Assembly (NCBI RefSeq): GCF_963678635.1
Contig: NC_087068.1
Location: 19,039,872 to 19,099,871, forward strand
Source: Symsagittifera roscoffensis
Lineage: Eukaryota; Xenacoelomorpha; Acoela; Convolutidae
Direction of reading: 5' to 3'
Length of the DNA: 60,000 bases
Positions 50,401-60,000 of this stretch are shown here, piece by piece. The position numbers and the translations under genes were made by a program. The first letter of the stretch is position 1, and every line of letters starts with the position of its first letter. Below the pieces are notes generated by a model, which saw nothing but the letters and a program-made list of their open reading frames with translations, was not told the DNA's origin and did no database searches.

Positions 50401-53400
50401 GGGGGTGGGGGGATTGTTTATTGGCTTGATCGGACCCCAGGAGAGGGAACGGCTTTTCCCTAAGGGCTAGGCGACTGAAACTAGAATAGAACACAGGTCA
50501 GATTTTTTGGACCTCTATGAGCAAGGACTTAAGCAGATTCGTGGGTTCTTTACCTGCTGTTGGGGGGGGGGGGGGTTGTTGGGGAAGAAATATGTGTGGG
50601 ATGAACCAAATAAAACCTTGGGATTGCTGCCATTTAAACGCGAACTTTAGCTGAGGTTCAGATGGACGTAATATTTACTTGAAGCGATCTGAATAGCCAC
50701 TGGGAGATTAGCCTTTAGAACTGGTGTTTCTAAAGGAACCTTTGGCCTACAGGACGGACGTTGAATGCACCGCAGCGAAGGTCGGGACTTATATGGGAGG
50801 AAGTTATTTAATTATACCGGTGTACAAATAGACATACCTGTGGGGGGATCGGTACGTGGCTTTTAGAAGAGAGAGAGAAAAAACCAAAACCGAGAGAAGT
50901 TGATAGTTCCGATCATAAATTTTGAGAGAATAACACTAAGTGTTTGTGTAGCCTGACTGTTAATCTGGGTTTGGATCGAAGTGGGAACCTATTCTAAAAG
51001 CTTGAGAAAATGGTTAATTTTAGAGATTAAAATCGTGGGTTGCTTAAGAGACGAAAGGGTTAGGAAAACCCATCCTAAATTGAACTGTGAGATCGTTATA
51101 TTATTAAACCAGAGTTAATTCCTTATTACGAGCTCTAGCAAATGATTTTGTCATTACCTGATAATTGCATTAACCTGATTTACTTTACGTGTTACGTGTG
51201 TTGATTGAACAAAAATTTGCGGGCTGTTTATGTCCACGCGTGTTCGATTGACTTTAAGAAGACGTGAGAGTAACAGCGAAAAGAGCAAGAGATTTACGCG
51301 GGGCTAGCATTTTTTACAGGAGATTATAAAAGAAACACATAATTTGTAAGCAACTATTCGAACAACCTTGGCCCCCATTGATTTGAAAAATCAGGGAATT
51401 TTTAGTTGAAGCAGATTCCCCAAACTTACATCAGACAAGAAAAGTGAAAATGGCGCCACTTGTACGAAACATCAATTGAAAAAAAAAGAGCTAAGTGGTA
51501 AAAACAGACAAACGCAAACAAAAATAAAAAACGGTTAGGTATATTTGGTAGAAATTTGTTGTTGCAACAACAATTTTTGGTGGTTTTTAGATCCTCCAAG
51601 AAAATATAGCCGTGATTTCGATTTAAAATTTTTTTTTGAACGTATCAGTGTCGAGAAACTCTTTCCATTAAATTTCAGTCTGAATTCCTAATCAAGATAT
51701 TCCTCAGCTTATTTTTGCTATTAATTCCTTTTACTATAAAGCATATTAACCAATGCAGACCCCTAACTATTAAAAAAGGCTTGAAAAAAATCTATGTTTT
51801 TTTTAGAAATTGTGAAAAAATTATTATTTTATACGAAACAGTATGTGAAAAAAAAAACTTGATTTTTCGGATTCAAAAATGTATCTATAACTTCTGAAAT
51901 GGTAATTCGGAAATAGCTAGTGAATTGCGTAGATGAATTTGATTTATCCTCCTTTTCGAAGTGGCCTTACTTCTTTACTGTACTCTATTGCGAATCAATT
52001 GAGTCGATAGGTTGCAAGATCTACTTAAATAAATTTCCTATACTTGACTCAGAATCGTTCAGAATTATCCGAAATTTACATTATCTACACTATTACACAA
52101 CCACAGTATTTGTTGCCCAAATCTAAAAAAATTTAAGAACAAACTTTTGGAATTAAATTTTTCCGCAGCATTCTTTGTTCATGCGATGTTTCAAAATCAC
52201 CTTTGATGATTTAAATTATATTTAGGCTGAAATAAGCTAGCAGATATTGAGTCTTCAATCAGATCTTGAAACTTGAGTAGTTTTTCCTCGCAACTGACAG
52301 AAAATTTGTGAAATATCTTTGTAAAATCCGAATCAAGGTTTAAAAGGCTAGGATACCACATCTAACTTTTCGCACGCGTTTTTAAAGAAGCTGACAAAAA
52401 TTCTAATCGAAATGTTCATAACTTGGCATGTTTGATGTCAGAATGATTGATTGAAGTGTTCTCCGTTAAGGATCCGCATGGGAAGCGTCTGCTTTCTGCT
52501 ACTACAACGCCTCAGACATCGTCTCGTCTGAGTTCTCAGTCACAGCGGAGCCGGGCATCTCCGCAAGCGGAAAGAACGAGTTCACTTACAAAATGGAGGT
52601 TGCCAGGAGCAGTGACTTCTCCAGCTTCTACACGTAAGTGGCTGCTTTATTACAATCCTTAACATCTATGTCAATATTTCATCTATGTCAACTTTTCTTA
52701 TTATCCTGTGATCTTGCTAACTTGCCGTAGATTCGGTTCCTCTTTAGCAAGTTTTCGAAATTATTTGCTAAAATTTGACAAGTTTGGGTCTTCATGGTGT
52801 TTTGGGAGAGATTGGAAAATCAACAGTTCGGTCCAACTTGTCATTTGTATTGACAAAACCTTAGATTCTACACAGTTTTGTTCTATACTGGGTATCCCAA
52901 AAAAGGATCCCAACTGAAATATCTCAACACTAAACCGGAGGGTTTTCATGAAATTTTGCACACACACATACTTAGCAACTCAAAATTCCCACTGTAGTGA
53001 AATGCTCGTTGAACTTGGGGAATGAAGTTCAGAAAACAGATGAAGAAAAATGCTTGAACCATAGCAACTCTGTATTGTCTGTTGCTAAAGATGTGTTGCT
53101 CATTTCATGAATTTTGGATCCTTTTTTGGGGACACCTGTATAAAAATATAATCTCCTGTTAGAGCGGAAGTTATTGTTCTGTTTAGTGGCAACGAGGTGC
53201 CGACAACTATACTCAACTCGGACTTGAATGTTCGGGTCACTTTCCAAGACGACACTCTTGTGAACGGATACACTGTCGTGACGAGCGACTGCTGGGCTAC
53301 CCAGACTTCGGACCCCGACGACCCTACCCGATTTGCACTCGAAACCGACTTGTCAGTATTAGATCAGTTTATAATCTAATTATCCGTTAATGATAAACCG

Positions 53401-56400
53401 TTACAGTTTCTTGTTCATGTTTGGATATTTTTCCTTCAAAAAGCCAATATGCACCGATCCGGTTTAACTTGACCATATTTGACAACAAATTGACCCTTTT
53501 TTTTTAATTTGCATCAATCAAGAGACAAAGTTTGAGAGATTAGCATTGAATTTAGAACAAAACCAACAATAACAGATATTTTAAAACATTTTTTCCGTGC
53601 TTACAAAAACAGTGTATCTAAAAAGACAATCTCTAGCCAATTTTTTCCTAAAAAATCAACAAGTCTGTTGCAATTACGGCATAGTATTGATCTACTTTTT
53701 ACTACTTTAAACCTTTAAATTGAAAAAGAGTAGCAGACAATATAATAATTTTTCCTTCTGTGTCTATTGGTTTTAAAGACTACAGAATAACTAACTATCT
53801 GTTTGCAGATTTGATTCTAGCATGAAAACTATCCGACAGAATGTTGCATCATTGCACAGAAACATCGGGAGACTTGTTTTTCGCAAAGCACAATTTTCGC
53901 TGGGATCCCTTTAGAATTTTAAAGTTTGCGAGCTCCCGCGGTAAGAAGGAGTGAACAATCAGAAGTGGGTGCTAGGTAAAAAAACAACACAATATTAAGA
54001 CGACAAAGTATTTAGACGAAAAATGAGCATTATGACACATGTAAATTGAACAACTCTATCAGAAGCGATTCTCAGAAATACAATGTGGAGAATTGCGTGT
54101 AGCGTCGTCTTAAACCGGGACTTGGGGGATTAGGGTGTGAACAAGCTAAGCTGAAGCAGTTTTGTGAATCAACTTACCCATTTTATCTTGAAACTTTTGA
54201 AAATTTTTCTTCGAAAGATCATATACTAAACTATGTTTGCTAATTGCTACAATATAGAATACACAATTTGCTACGCGGAAAAGCTAGGCTTTAGCACTAA
54301 ATATTTAGAACCTAGTTGTTTTCTCTTTTTTTTTCATTACCACTATATATCATTGAAGATCAGAAAACCATTAGGACTAATCCGTTTTTTAAACAGAGCA
54401 TTTGACCAAAAGTTAGTTCAAAAAATTCTCATTGTTTAACCCTATGTATTAAATATTGCATAGAAATCGAAAAAAAACGTGAAGAAATTTTCGTTCATGT
54501 GATCGATGAAATGAAAATATTACAAGCTTAGATCTTATATGTTCCGTGACTGTTGTTTCCGACCAAAAAAAGTTGAAGAATATTGTTGTTTAATTGCCAG
54601 GTTGAAAATGAAAAGTTGCAACCTGGTTGGCCTATGACTGTCAAGCTTTAAAATTGACGAAGTTATGACTTGACGAAAAAAGCTTCAAAAGTTATGACTT
54701 ATGGGTTATGATTCAATGATAGGAAAATTGTGTGTCGTTTTAGTTGTTCTGATACTGACTCCACGTTCCAGCGAGTAGCCAGCCCCTCTGTTGACATGGA
54801 GTATTTCCAGTTCATGGCATTTGGATGGTATCTTAATGGTGCAGTCACCACCAACACCGTCTACCTGCACTGCACTGTACTCGCCTGTCCCCCCGAAGAC
54901 ACCACAGCCTGCGATCTCCCAAGTAATAACCAGAATTAATAACTGGAACTAAATAAATACCAGAAACAATAAGTGAAAAAAGCAAACGGGTAATAACCAG
55001 TTACATTAAATAGGAACAAGTTAAAACCAGATTATAACTGCGTAAAGTTGTAGCAGGGAGTAACGTGGAAACCATTTTTCTGGTGATACCTTTTCGCCGA
55101 AACCACTTTTCGTTGATGCGGTGATTCGTCGCAAGGCGAATTAATCAGGATTTTTAGTTCAGTAGCTCTGTGAAACTTTTCAAAAGTTCGTCGAAACAAA
55201 AACTTAACAAAAAAAGAAAATCTGCCATTCAGGTTTTTTGATCAAGCAATATAACTGTGCCATCTCCTCTTTAAATGAGCAACACATTTCGTTTGATATC
55301 AACTGATTTCTTCTCTGTTTTAGCTTGCACTACAAAACGACAGCGACGTGCACTTGGCGCACTGGAGAATCATCAGTCGGCTGCTCTGAGGTCTGAACAA
55401 GAGGCCAAACTGGTGACCTCTCCCCCCATTGTGGTGATGAGGAGGGAAGTGGAGGAGCTGCAGAGTTAGTAAACACTCGGCATCGAGTCTCCTGTTTTTA
55501 CGGCATCCATTCATCTTTGTTTCGTGTCTCGTTGCACCGAGCTAAAAATCGTAAAGTAGAAATTATAGAAACTACATTATGATAATTTTATAAAGAGCAC
55601 AGAAAACCCTGACATTTCGAAGCATTTAATAATTAAGTTTTAGCTTTGGTCATAAGTTGCATTTTTGGGCATACGTAGCTCCTGTTTTTGTAATCCATCT
55701 GATGTTCACGAGCAACTACAATTTAGGGAGTCTCATTTTTTATTATATAACACCTAAATTTTTCTAAGGGAGGCAATATCTGCGCCAGTAATGCAAACGA
55801 AATCCCAAGAGTTACAAATTTGTCCCAGTTTTGGTTCAACTTAGCAAAAAAATTCTCTGAGAACCTTTCACATTTTTTCGGCTACGTTTCGTTGTTTTGG
55901 AAAAGCAAAAAGAGAAATTTGGTTGAACTTAAAAAATCGTCTAAATTTCAACTGAGCTTTTTGTAAATTTTTCTACTTGTTTACAGTCGCGAGGAGTCCC
56001 ATCAACAACAACTACTCCCCCTTCACCACTGCCCTGGCCTGTGTCTTCACTGTGGGGGCTATGCTGTCTCTGATCGTGGTGGGGGGACTGTTCTTGTGTC
56101 GACGAAACAAGGTATAGCAAATGCTCGATTATTCACTTATTCGAAAAACATATCAAATTGGAAATGATAAATAACGATTCAGTCATGCACCTAGTTTTCA
56201 ATTCTATGCAGTCTATGAATCCACGTTTTTGAAAATTCCAAATGATCCATTTTTAATAAATTGCTTAATAAATTTTTCAAATAAGTTATAAGAGGGTAGG
56301 ACGTTATACGAAAACTAGAGCTGGTTATCGCCGCAAAGCAGCGACAAGCGCGTAGCGCGCCCCCCGGCAACCTTAAACCGAAAAGTGTTAAAATTTAGTG

Positions 56401-56671
56401 GTGTTAAATGGCTGAAGTGTTAAATGGCAGAGAGTGAAAATTTTTGGTGTTAAGTTGATAGCTAGGAGTTATAAGAGCAGGAATCACTTTTTTGTATAAA
56501 ATTATTTCAGATTCATTTATGATTGGAACATCCATGCTGTTTATTAAGCATGGTTCTTAAATACCCGGTTTTCGATAATTTTTTTTCTAAGATCATAGAT
56601 GATAACTGTTTTAGATCCAAGCCAACTACCAAAGACTGAGCAGCGGTCCCTCCGATAATTTCGGAATCTAG
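35402..56671 (+). CDS. ZP-domain transmembrane protein (13 exons, 5' partial)
   Basis: Exons: 35402-35704, 37112-37186, 37866-38053, 40296-40516, 40885-41075, 45261-45487, 48180-48302, 52472-52633, 53187-53351, 54744-54922, 55324-55465, 55987-56111, 56615-56671 (TAG). Acceptors are T-rich AG, donors are GT, and all phases agree. Exons 1-5 encode Gly/Ser/Thr-rich extracellular modules. Exons 6-10 encode a ZP domain: the ZP-N half has spaced Cys in exon 6 (the Val-Cys-Val-His start and the Ile-Cys-Gly-Thr strand); the ZP-C half has a Cys-Trp-Ala-Thr motif (exon 9) and a Val-Tyr-Leu-His-Cys strand (exon 10). Exon 11 places Lys-Arg-Gln-Arg-Arg, a furin-type site, just after the last Cys, as is usual for ZP proteins. 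Exon 12 is the membrane anchor with a Cys-Arg-Arg stop-transfer; exon 13 is the tail. ZP domains polymerise into extracellular coats. The signal-peptide exon was not found. Confidence 0.85.
35790..36105 (+). repeat. Dispersed repeat family copy
   Basis: It starts near CTAGGGGCGGATCTTGGATT, continues with GGTCGACCAAAT, CCGAGCTCTC and a long AAAAGG/TTTTGG tract, and ends near GGGGGGCAGGAGACGTCCGC...TAAATCTGC. The same order appears at 38510-38850, and in reverse at 900-2405 and 36660-36760. It lies in intron 1 of the ZP gene. Confidence 0.65.
36660..36760 (-). repeat. Dispersed repeat family fragment
   Basis: AGAGCTAGGAAAATCAATTT, a decayed GTTGGTC block, GAAAATCTGACTCC and AAAATCCTAGATC appear in the same order as at 2280-2395. 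This is a diverged partial copy in intron 1. Confidence 0.45.
38039..38071 (+). other. Alternative end of exon 3 of the ZP gene (in-frame stop)
   Basis: Exon 3 can end at a GAG/GTGCAT donor (38053/38054), which keeps phase 0 with exon 4. If unspliced, it reads on five codons to TAA 38069-38071. The donor is weak. Read-through would give a short protein with no ZP domain or membrane anchor, similar in ending to host gene 1. Confidence 0.4.
38510..38850 (+). repeat. Dispersed repeat family copy
   Basis: CAGGGGCGGATCTAGGATTT, GAGGTCGACCAAAATGAATT, CCGAGCTCTC, GGGGGACCCTTTGGGT and CCCCCCATAAATCTGCCCC follow in the same order as in the copy at 35790. It lies in intron 3 of the ZP gene. Confidence 0.65.
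39053..39936. mobile_element. Fold-back element with about 260-bp terminal inverted repeats
   Basis: The left arm begins TTATATCTAAGATTATACGA (39053) and the right arm ends with its complement (39936). The arms match in reverse complement, with substitutions and small indels, for about 260 bp: GGGACAAG(A/T)AAGTTGCCACT, AAAAACGCAAA, TTTTGTCTGCCTACAA, AAGTCAATCATAA and GTTTTTGTTGTTGAAA all pair. The 365-bp centre has a G-run at 39358-39370. No transposase frame is present, so it is non-autonomous. It lies in intron 3 of the ZP gene. Confidence 0.85.
41640..42960. repeat. Element-like segment bounded by a diverged inverted repeat
   Basis: 41690-41735 (GAGTTGACAGGAAAACTTATCGCT...CAGAAATATCT) is matched in reverse complement at about 42855-42910 (GCGATAGTTTTTCCTGTCAA...). 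The segment between may be a non-autonomous element. It holds an open frame, 42298-42519, whose Phe-Trp-Lys-Phe-Val-Gln-Asn motif faintly recalls linker regions of LINE proteins; I would not rely on that. It lies in intron 5 of the ZP gene. Confidence 0.4.
43109..43140. repeat. Perfect 11-bp inverted repeat (hairpin)
   Basis: CCATAGAGGCC and GGCCTCTATGG are separated by a 10-base T-rich loop. It may be part of a palindromic transposon end. Confidence 0.7.
43141..45260. other. Rest of intron 5, no gene recognised
   Basis: Short open frames on both strands (for example 43334-43549 minus and 44347-44553 plus) show no family I recognise. 44595-44720 is an AT-rich cluster of GTATATA, TATATAC and AATCGCTA-type imperfect repeats and palindromes. 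A C-run and a polypyrimidine tract precede the acceptor at 45260. Confidence 0.4.
45488..48179. other. Intron 6, no gene recognised
   Basis: AT-rich intron. 46395-46500 carries repeated TTTTCATATATGGAAA and GCTAATCATAC motifs. A tRNA-like relic lies at 47757-47800. A weak piece of the dispersed repeat family lies near 48050-48130. No coding frame is supported. Confidence 0.45.
47757..47800 (-). repeat. tRNA-like SINE relic
   Basis: The minus strand has GGTTCGATCCCC (47757-47768), a near-perfect B box, preceded by TTTTAGCATCAAGGCACTGA, a degenerate A box. The spacing is short, so this is a decayed SINE or tRNA relic, not a gene. Confidence 0.45.
49000..49017. repeat. 18-bp perfect palindrome
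   Basis: GCGCAAAATATTTTGCGC is its own reverse complement and is flanked by CGTTAATA / GCGTTAAT, so the surrounding ten bases also partly pair. Function unknown. Confidence 0.7.
49300..51330. other. G/C-rich block of unknown origin inside intron 7
   Basis: This roughly 2-kb stretch is visibly richer in G and C than the surrounding introns. It has runs of 10 or more C or G (about 49344, 50400-50415, 50561-50575) and blocks such as GACCCGGGCATGC and ACCCGGGGGACCCCTGGGGCC. The longest open frame (49570-50061, minus, 163 codons) has no recognised domain, and other frames overlap it, so coding is unproven. Candidates are a non-autonomous LTR-element interior, an organellar insertion or a captured foreign segment. 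No terminal repeats were found. Confidence 0.45.
52888..53138. mobile_element. Mariner-like MITE (251 bp)
   Basis: The left end CTGGGTATCCCAAAAAAGGA and right end (reverse complement CAGGTGTCCCCAAAAAAGGA) form diverged terminal inverted repeats, each flanked by TA (52886-52887 and 53139-53140), the Tc1/mariner target duplication. No transposase is encoded. It sits in intron 8, just before the exon at 53187. Confidence 0.75.
53352..54743. other. Intron 9, no gene recognised
   Basis: AT-rich, with no coding frame or clear repeat seen. The sequence near 54610-54720 has three diverged GTTATGACTT(G/A) motifs just before the acceptor. Confidence 0.4.
56300..56470. repeat. Short repeat cluster in the last intron
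   Basis: GTGTTAAA and GTGTTAAATGGC motifs recur four times after a GCGACAAGCGCGTAGCGCGC palindromic block. It resembles the end of an unclassified mobile element. Confidence 0.35.
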
Positions 56672-59600
56672 ACTTGAGGAGATGACGTCATCACACGACT
56701 AACTCCGAAGCGAGTCCTCTGAAGTGTACATAGACATACAATTTGATTTTATAAGAGAAGAAAACGATCTAGTTGAATATTTCCACTCCTTGCAGAAGAA
56801 AACGGAGAAAAACGAGCTCATTTTTTGAAACATATTCCGAATTTTAAAGTCGTAAACAACAAAATATTTTCGTAATAATGGAAATATTTAACTAGGTCAC
56901 AAAAAAGTAACGCTGTTGTATAGAACCAACTACAATTATATGATATCTATCATTCGGAAACTACTCATCATTTCGACATTTCGAAATTTACAAGAGTGAA
57001 GGTCTCGATTATTTTTTACCTGCTTTGTAAATATCAAAAATAAAGCTTTCATTGCTGTTTTTTTCTGAGTTTGCTATGATAGTTGTGTACAGTCAACAGC
57101 GAATCTTGGCCACAAGATTCATATTTGATCTAGACTGTACAATCACTGTATATGTTGGAGGATCTAGACTGTAACCGCTTCAAATGGGAGATTCAGAGAT
57201 TGTGAGGCGAAAACTTGTCTCAAGCGAAAATTCGTCGCAAGCGACAATTGGCGGTATTTTAAGAAACGACAATTCGTCAGAGAGCAGTTTGGTATAGTTA
57301 TTATTTGAGTAATTCAAAATAGATTGACTTAGCAATGCACAGCAACGAAACGGACATATCTTAGCGAGTGTAGGATTCAATATGTGTTGTTTCACGGAAC
57401 TACTGTGGAAAGAATCCTGATTAAATTGCCATGAGACAAATTGTCACTTTTCTACTTGCGACCAATTGTAGCTTGTGACCAATATCCACTTATAACAAAC
57501 TGTCGCCATGCCTCAGAGCTTCTTCCTCACGACAAAGGGACACGGTTTTCCGCTTTGCTACTACTTTTGTCGCAGCAAATCAGTTTGACCCTAAAAAACT
57601 GACTTAGCAATTATGCAAAAAGTAAATGCAAGTAGCATTAAATGTTCCGACGAGAAAAAATTATTTTGTAAAGGACCAGAAAATTGATTGTTCTGAAGTT
57701 TCGGCCGATTTTTTGTATAGTAGACAATAGTATATCTTGGGGCCGGTCAACAGGAGGGGGTATGCTGACCCGAAAGTTTCAAGATAAGCTAAAAATTTCC
57801 GGGAAAATACTCTCTTTAGTATGATGAAGAATAAATATACATTTTTTTGGTATTATTGTAGGGAACAGTCAAAAATCCTGGCGCTCAAAACTCCCATGTA
57901 ATAAGATTGAGATTGTATCTACTTTTTATTTAGGATTACTCTTAGCTCAAATTTTTTGCTGTGTGAAAAGATAGAGCATAGAGTCTAAAGTCCATTAAGA
58001 TATGGCTTATGAACTTTGTGCATCTTGCCAAGAATGGTATAAAAATTGATATTTTGTATCTTAAACTTCTTAAAACTTTGCCAGTTTTTTAGTACGCATT
58101 ATCTAGTTGTTAATTTTTGATGGTATGTAAAATGTAGATTAAGAACTTAAAGGTTAAGATCCATGTTTAGGGCACAGCATCCACAATGCTTCAGGTTTGT
58201 AAATTTTCAAAAAACAATTGATGCTCAACGTAATTGATATGTCGTCCTCTCAAAATTATCCACATTTAAAACTGAGTATTTTTGCATCGTATCCAAATGT
58301 TTTCTATTGATTTTCAAAAACCGAGAGAGTAAGTTTGTATCCCATCGGAATCAACTTCACACGTAGTGTAAAAATAGCTCAGTCCTTTTTTAGTTTGCCC
58401 ATGAGTTGTAAAAGTGTGGTTAATAGTTTAAAATTTTTTATTTGCTTTCTTCAAGAGGACGGCCTCATCATTTAGTTGTTGATATTTTGCCATCCGTTTG
58501 CCTCCAAACTGTTTTTTTTTTAATCTTTAAGGCAGAATGTTTACTACAGAGACAATTTATATCGTTGCATCTAAGTTCCATCGAATCCACACACGTTCTT
58601 TTTTGTCGTATTTTATTCTGAGTCTTCAAGTACGAGGAACGAGGGATGAAAATGATCTATAAAATGTCGACAATCATTCTTTGAGTTTTACTCGATTCAG
58701 CTTGCTTATTGGAAGAAATCGATGGGTAAAACCAGGGAAGTCAAATAAAAAAAATTTTCATGTGTATTTGGTTTCATTCAAATTTGTTCATTCGCTAAAT
58801 TTGCCAAATAAATTATTTAAGAGTTCCAACTCACTCATTTTGGCGTACTTTAAAATGACGAATGCTTCTGTGATTGGCTGTTTGCGCTCTATAGTTGACT
58901 TTAGAAGACTTTCTTCAGAGAAACATTTCATCGCATTATTGAATCGCTTGCAGAATTGTCTGTCAACTTGAATAGTATTTCATGCACCATATGAGGGGGG
59001 TTCAATTACTCAGGGAAATACAGTAAGCTACAAAATAGGTTTTACTAAGGTTAAAGATGAACAGTTTATGATTTCAGTGATAAATTTTAAAATTTGATGG
59101 CTATGTGTATGCCTTTTCTGAGATAGTCATTAACTGAGACGTTTTGCCCTGTTTTACTATTGAGTATTCAGATGCAATGTTCTAGGATAGTCAAAAAGAT
59201 GTTTGTGTACCAGGGTTAAAACAGATTAAAAAATTTCGGTTTTTTGAGGTTTTGTCAAAAAATTCCAATTTTTGCAACGTTTTTTGAGCACGAGTTACTT
59301 ATTTGTAAAGAAATTGTGATTCACAACAGGTAGAAAGAAAAATAAGTTCTATAACTTATGTTTTAGTATCAAAAAGAGAAAAAAGTGACAGTTTTTGAAG
59401 TTATTGCAAAAAAATTGAATTTGTTCGGCTCTGTTATGTCAAAAATTTTCATTTACCAAGAGTTTTGATCTAAGGTTTGGGACTGGATCTAATGGTTGTG
59501 AATATTCATCTTTTCATTTCCATGGGATCGTAGGCCGCAAACCTCTTGTCTTTTTCCAAATCTAATTTTTCAGCTCGTTGCCTTTTCCCATCCACCCGTA

Positions 59601-60000
59601 GAGACCAGGAATAAACGTGCTCGATAAAATGCGACACTGGTGTATTCTCTAAATGATTGTACATATTGTAAAATTGATTGTTGGATTTCTTTTTTTAAGA
59701 ATTTTTTCATAACTATTCACGGGCTTGCGTTCTGTTCCCTAACGTCTAACATCCCCCATAGAAATAGTGCTCATTGGTCTCATAGTCTTATTCTTGAGTA
59801 ATTCATGCAAGTTATCAGGTCATAAAGCTAGACTACGAAAAAATTGTAGACTACGAAAAAAAAGCGATTCTCGGTTTATCAATATCGACGGACAAATTTG
59901 GACTATATAAAACCAGACAGATGCTTTTCCGATGAATATTAACAGAAACAAATCTGAACTGGATGATGAAAGTTATTTACGTCTCATTTTTTCTGGAACC
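56672..60000. other. Downstream flank, no gene recognised
   Basis: The ZP gene's 3' UTR probably runs to a poly(A) signal at 57039-57044. At 57190-57510, TCGTCGCAAGCGACAATT-type motifs appear in both orientations (about 57220-57250 and 57440-57500), suggesting a decayed inverted-repeat element. The rest has only short, low-complexity open frames. Confidence 0.4.
57039..57044 (+). promoter_or_regulatory. Poly(A) signal AATAAA of the ZP gene
   Basis: This is the first canonical hexamer I noticed after the stop at 56671; it lies 368 bp downstream and is followed by T/G-rich sequence. Confidence 0.5.

Noticed and set aside
58681-58971. 96-codon ORF in the right flank
   Set aside because: No domain or exon signals recognised, and composition is the same as the non-coding surroundings.

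Overview
The window is metazoan nuclear DNA: AT-rich, intron-rich, with GT-AG introns and T-rich acceptors, packed with transposable elements. It contains a zona pellucida (ZP) domain gene. I cannot fix the species; an invertebrate such as a tunicate is a guess. No prokaryotic gene, rRNA gene, CRISPR array or bona fide tRNA gene was seen.

Layout. 1-3205 holds repeats and no recognisable gene. 3206-4682 holds three exons of a host gene of unknown function, read on +. 4802 to about 23716 is a giant Ty3/gypsy-type, retrovirus-like LTR element on +. Its visible LTR sequences look identical over 378 bp, so the insertion should be recent. Its order is 5' LTR, tRNA primer site, 1.2-kb leader, small basic ORF, one 2740-codon Gag-Pol ORF, two tiny hydrophobic ORFs, a long open frame with no ATG, an interrupted Env-like glycoprotein region, an unknown 3' gene with frame breaks and a perfect-looking small intron, a 1.5-kb 3' region, and a 3' LTR cut by a 200-N gap. 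23885-26440 is a roughly 1.3-kb tandem duplication of a long (TACA)n microsatellite plus a TCGA-rich minisatellite. 26450-34755 carries decayed pieces of unrelated Ty3/gypsy elements on the minus strand. 35402-56671 is a 13-exon host gene on + encoding repeated extracellular modules, a ZP domain, a furin-type site, a transmembrane helix and a short tail. Its introns hold a fold-back element, a mariner-like MITE, tRNA-derived SINE-like copies, and a 2-kb G/C-rich block of unknown origin. After 56671 I see no gene.

Main point of interest. The retroelement is more than twice the usual Ty3/gypsy length and has about four accessory reading frames that I cannot assign. Two ORF junctions are ATGA overlaps. 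A long ORF has no methionine at all. A canonical intron (CAG/GTAAGT, TACTAAC branch site, TTTAG) sits at the end of the last gene. Together these suggest a complex retrovirus-like expression programme using splicing and possibly reinitiation or frameshifting. The alternative is that this copy is young but inherited a defective 3' half, or that the assembly has indel errors there; both must be excluded first.
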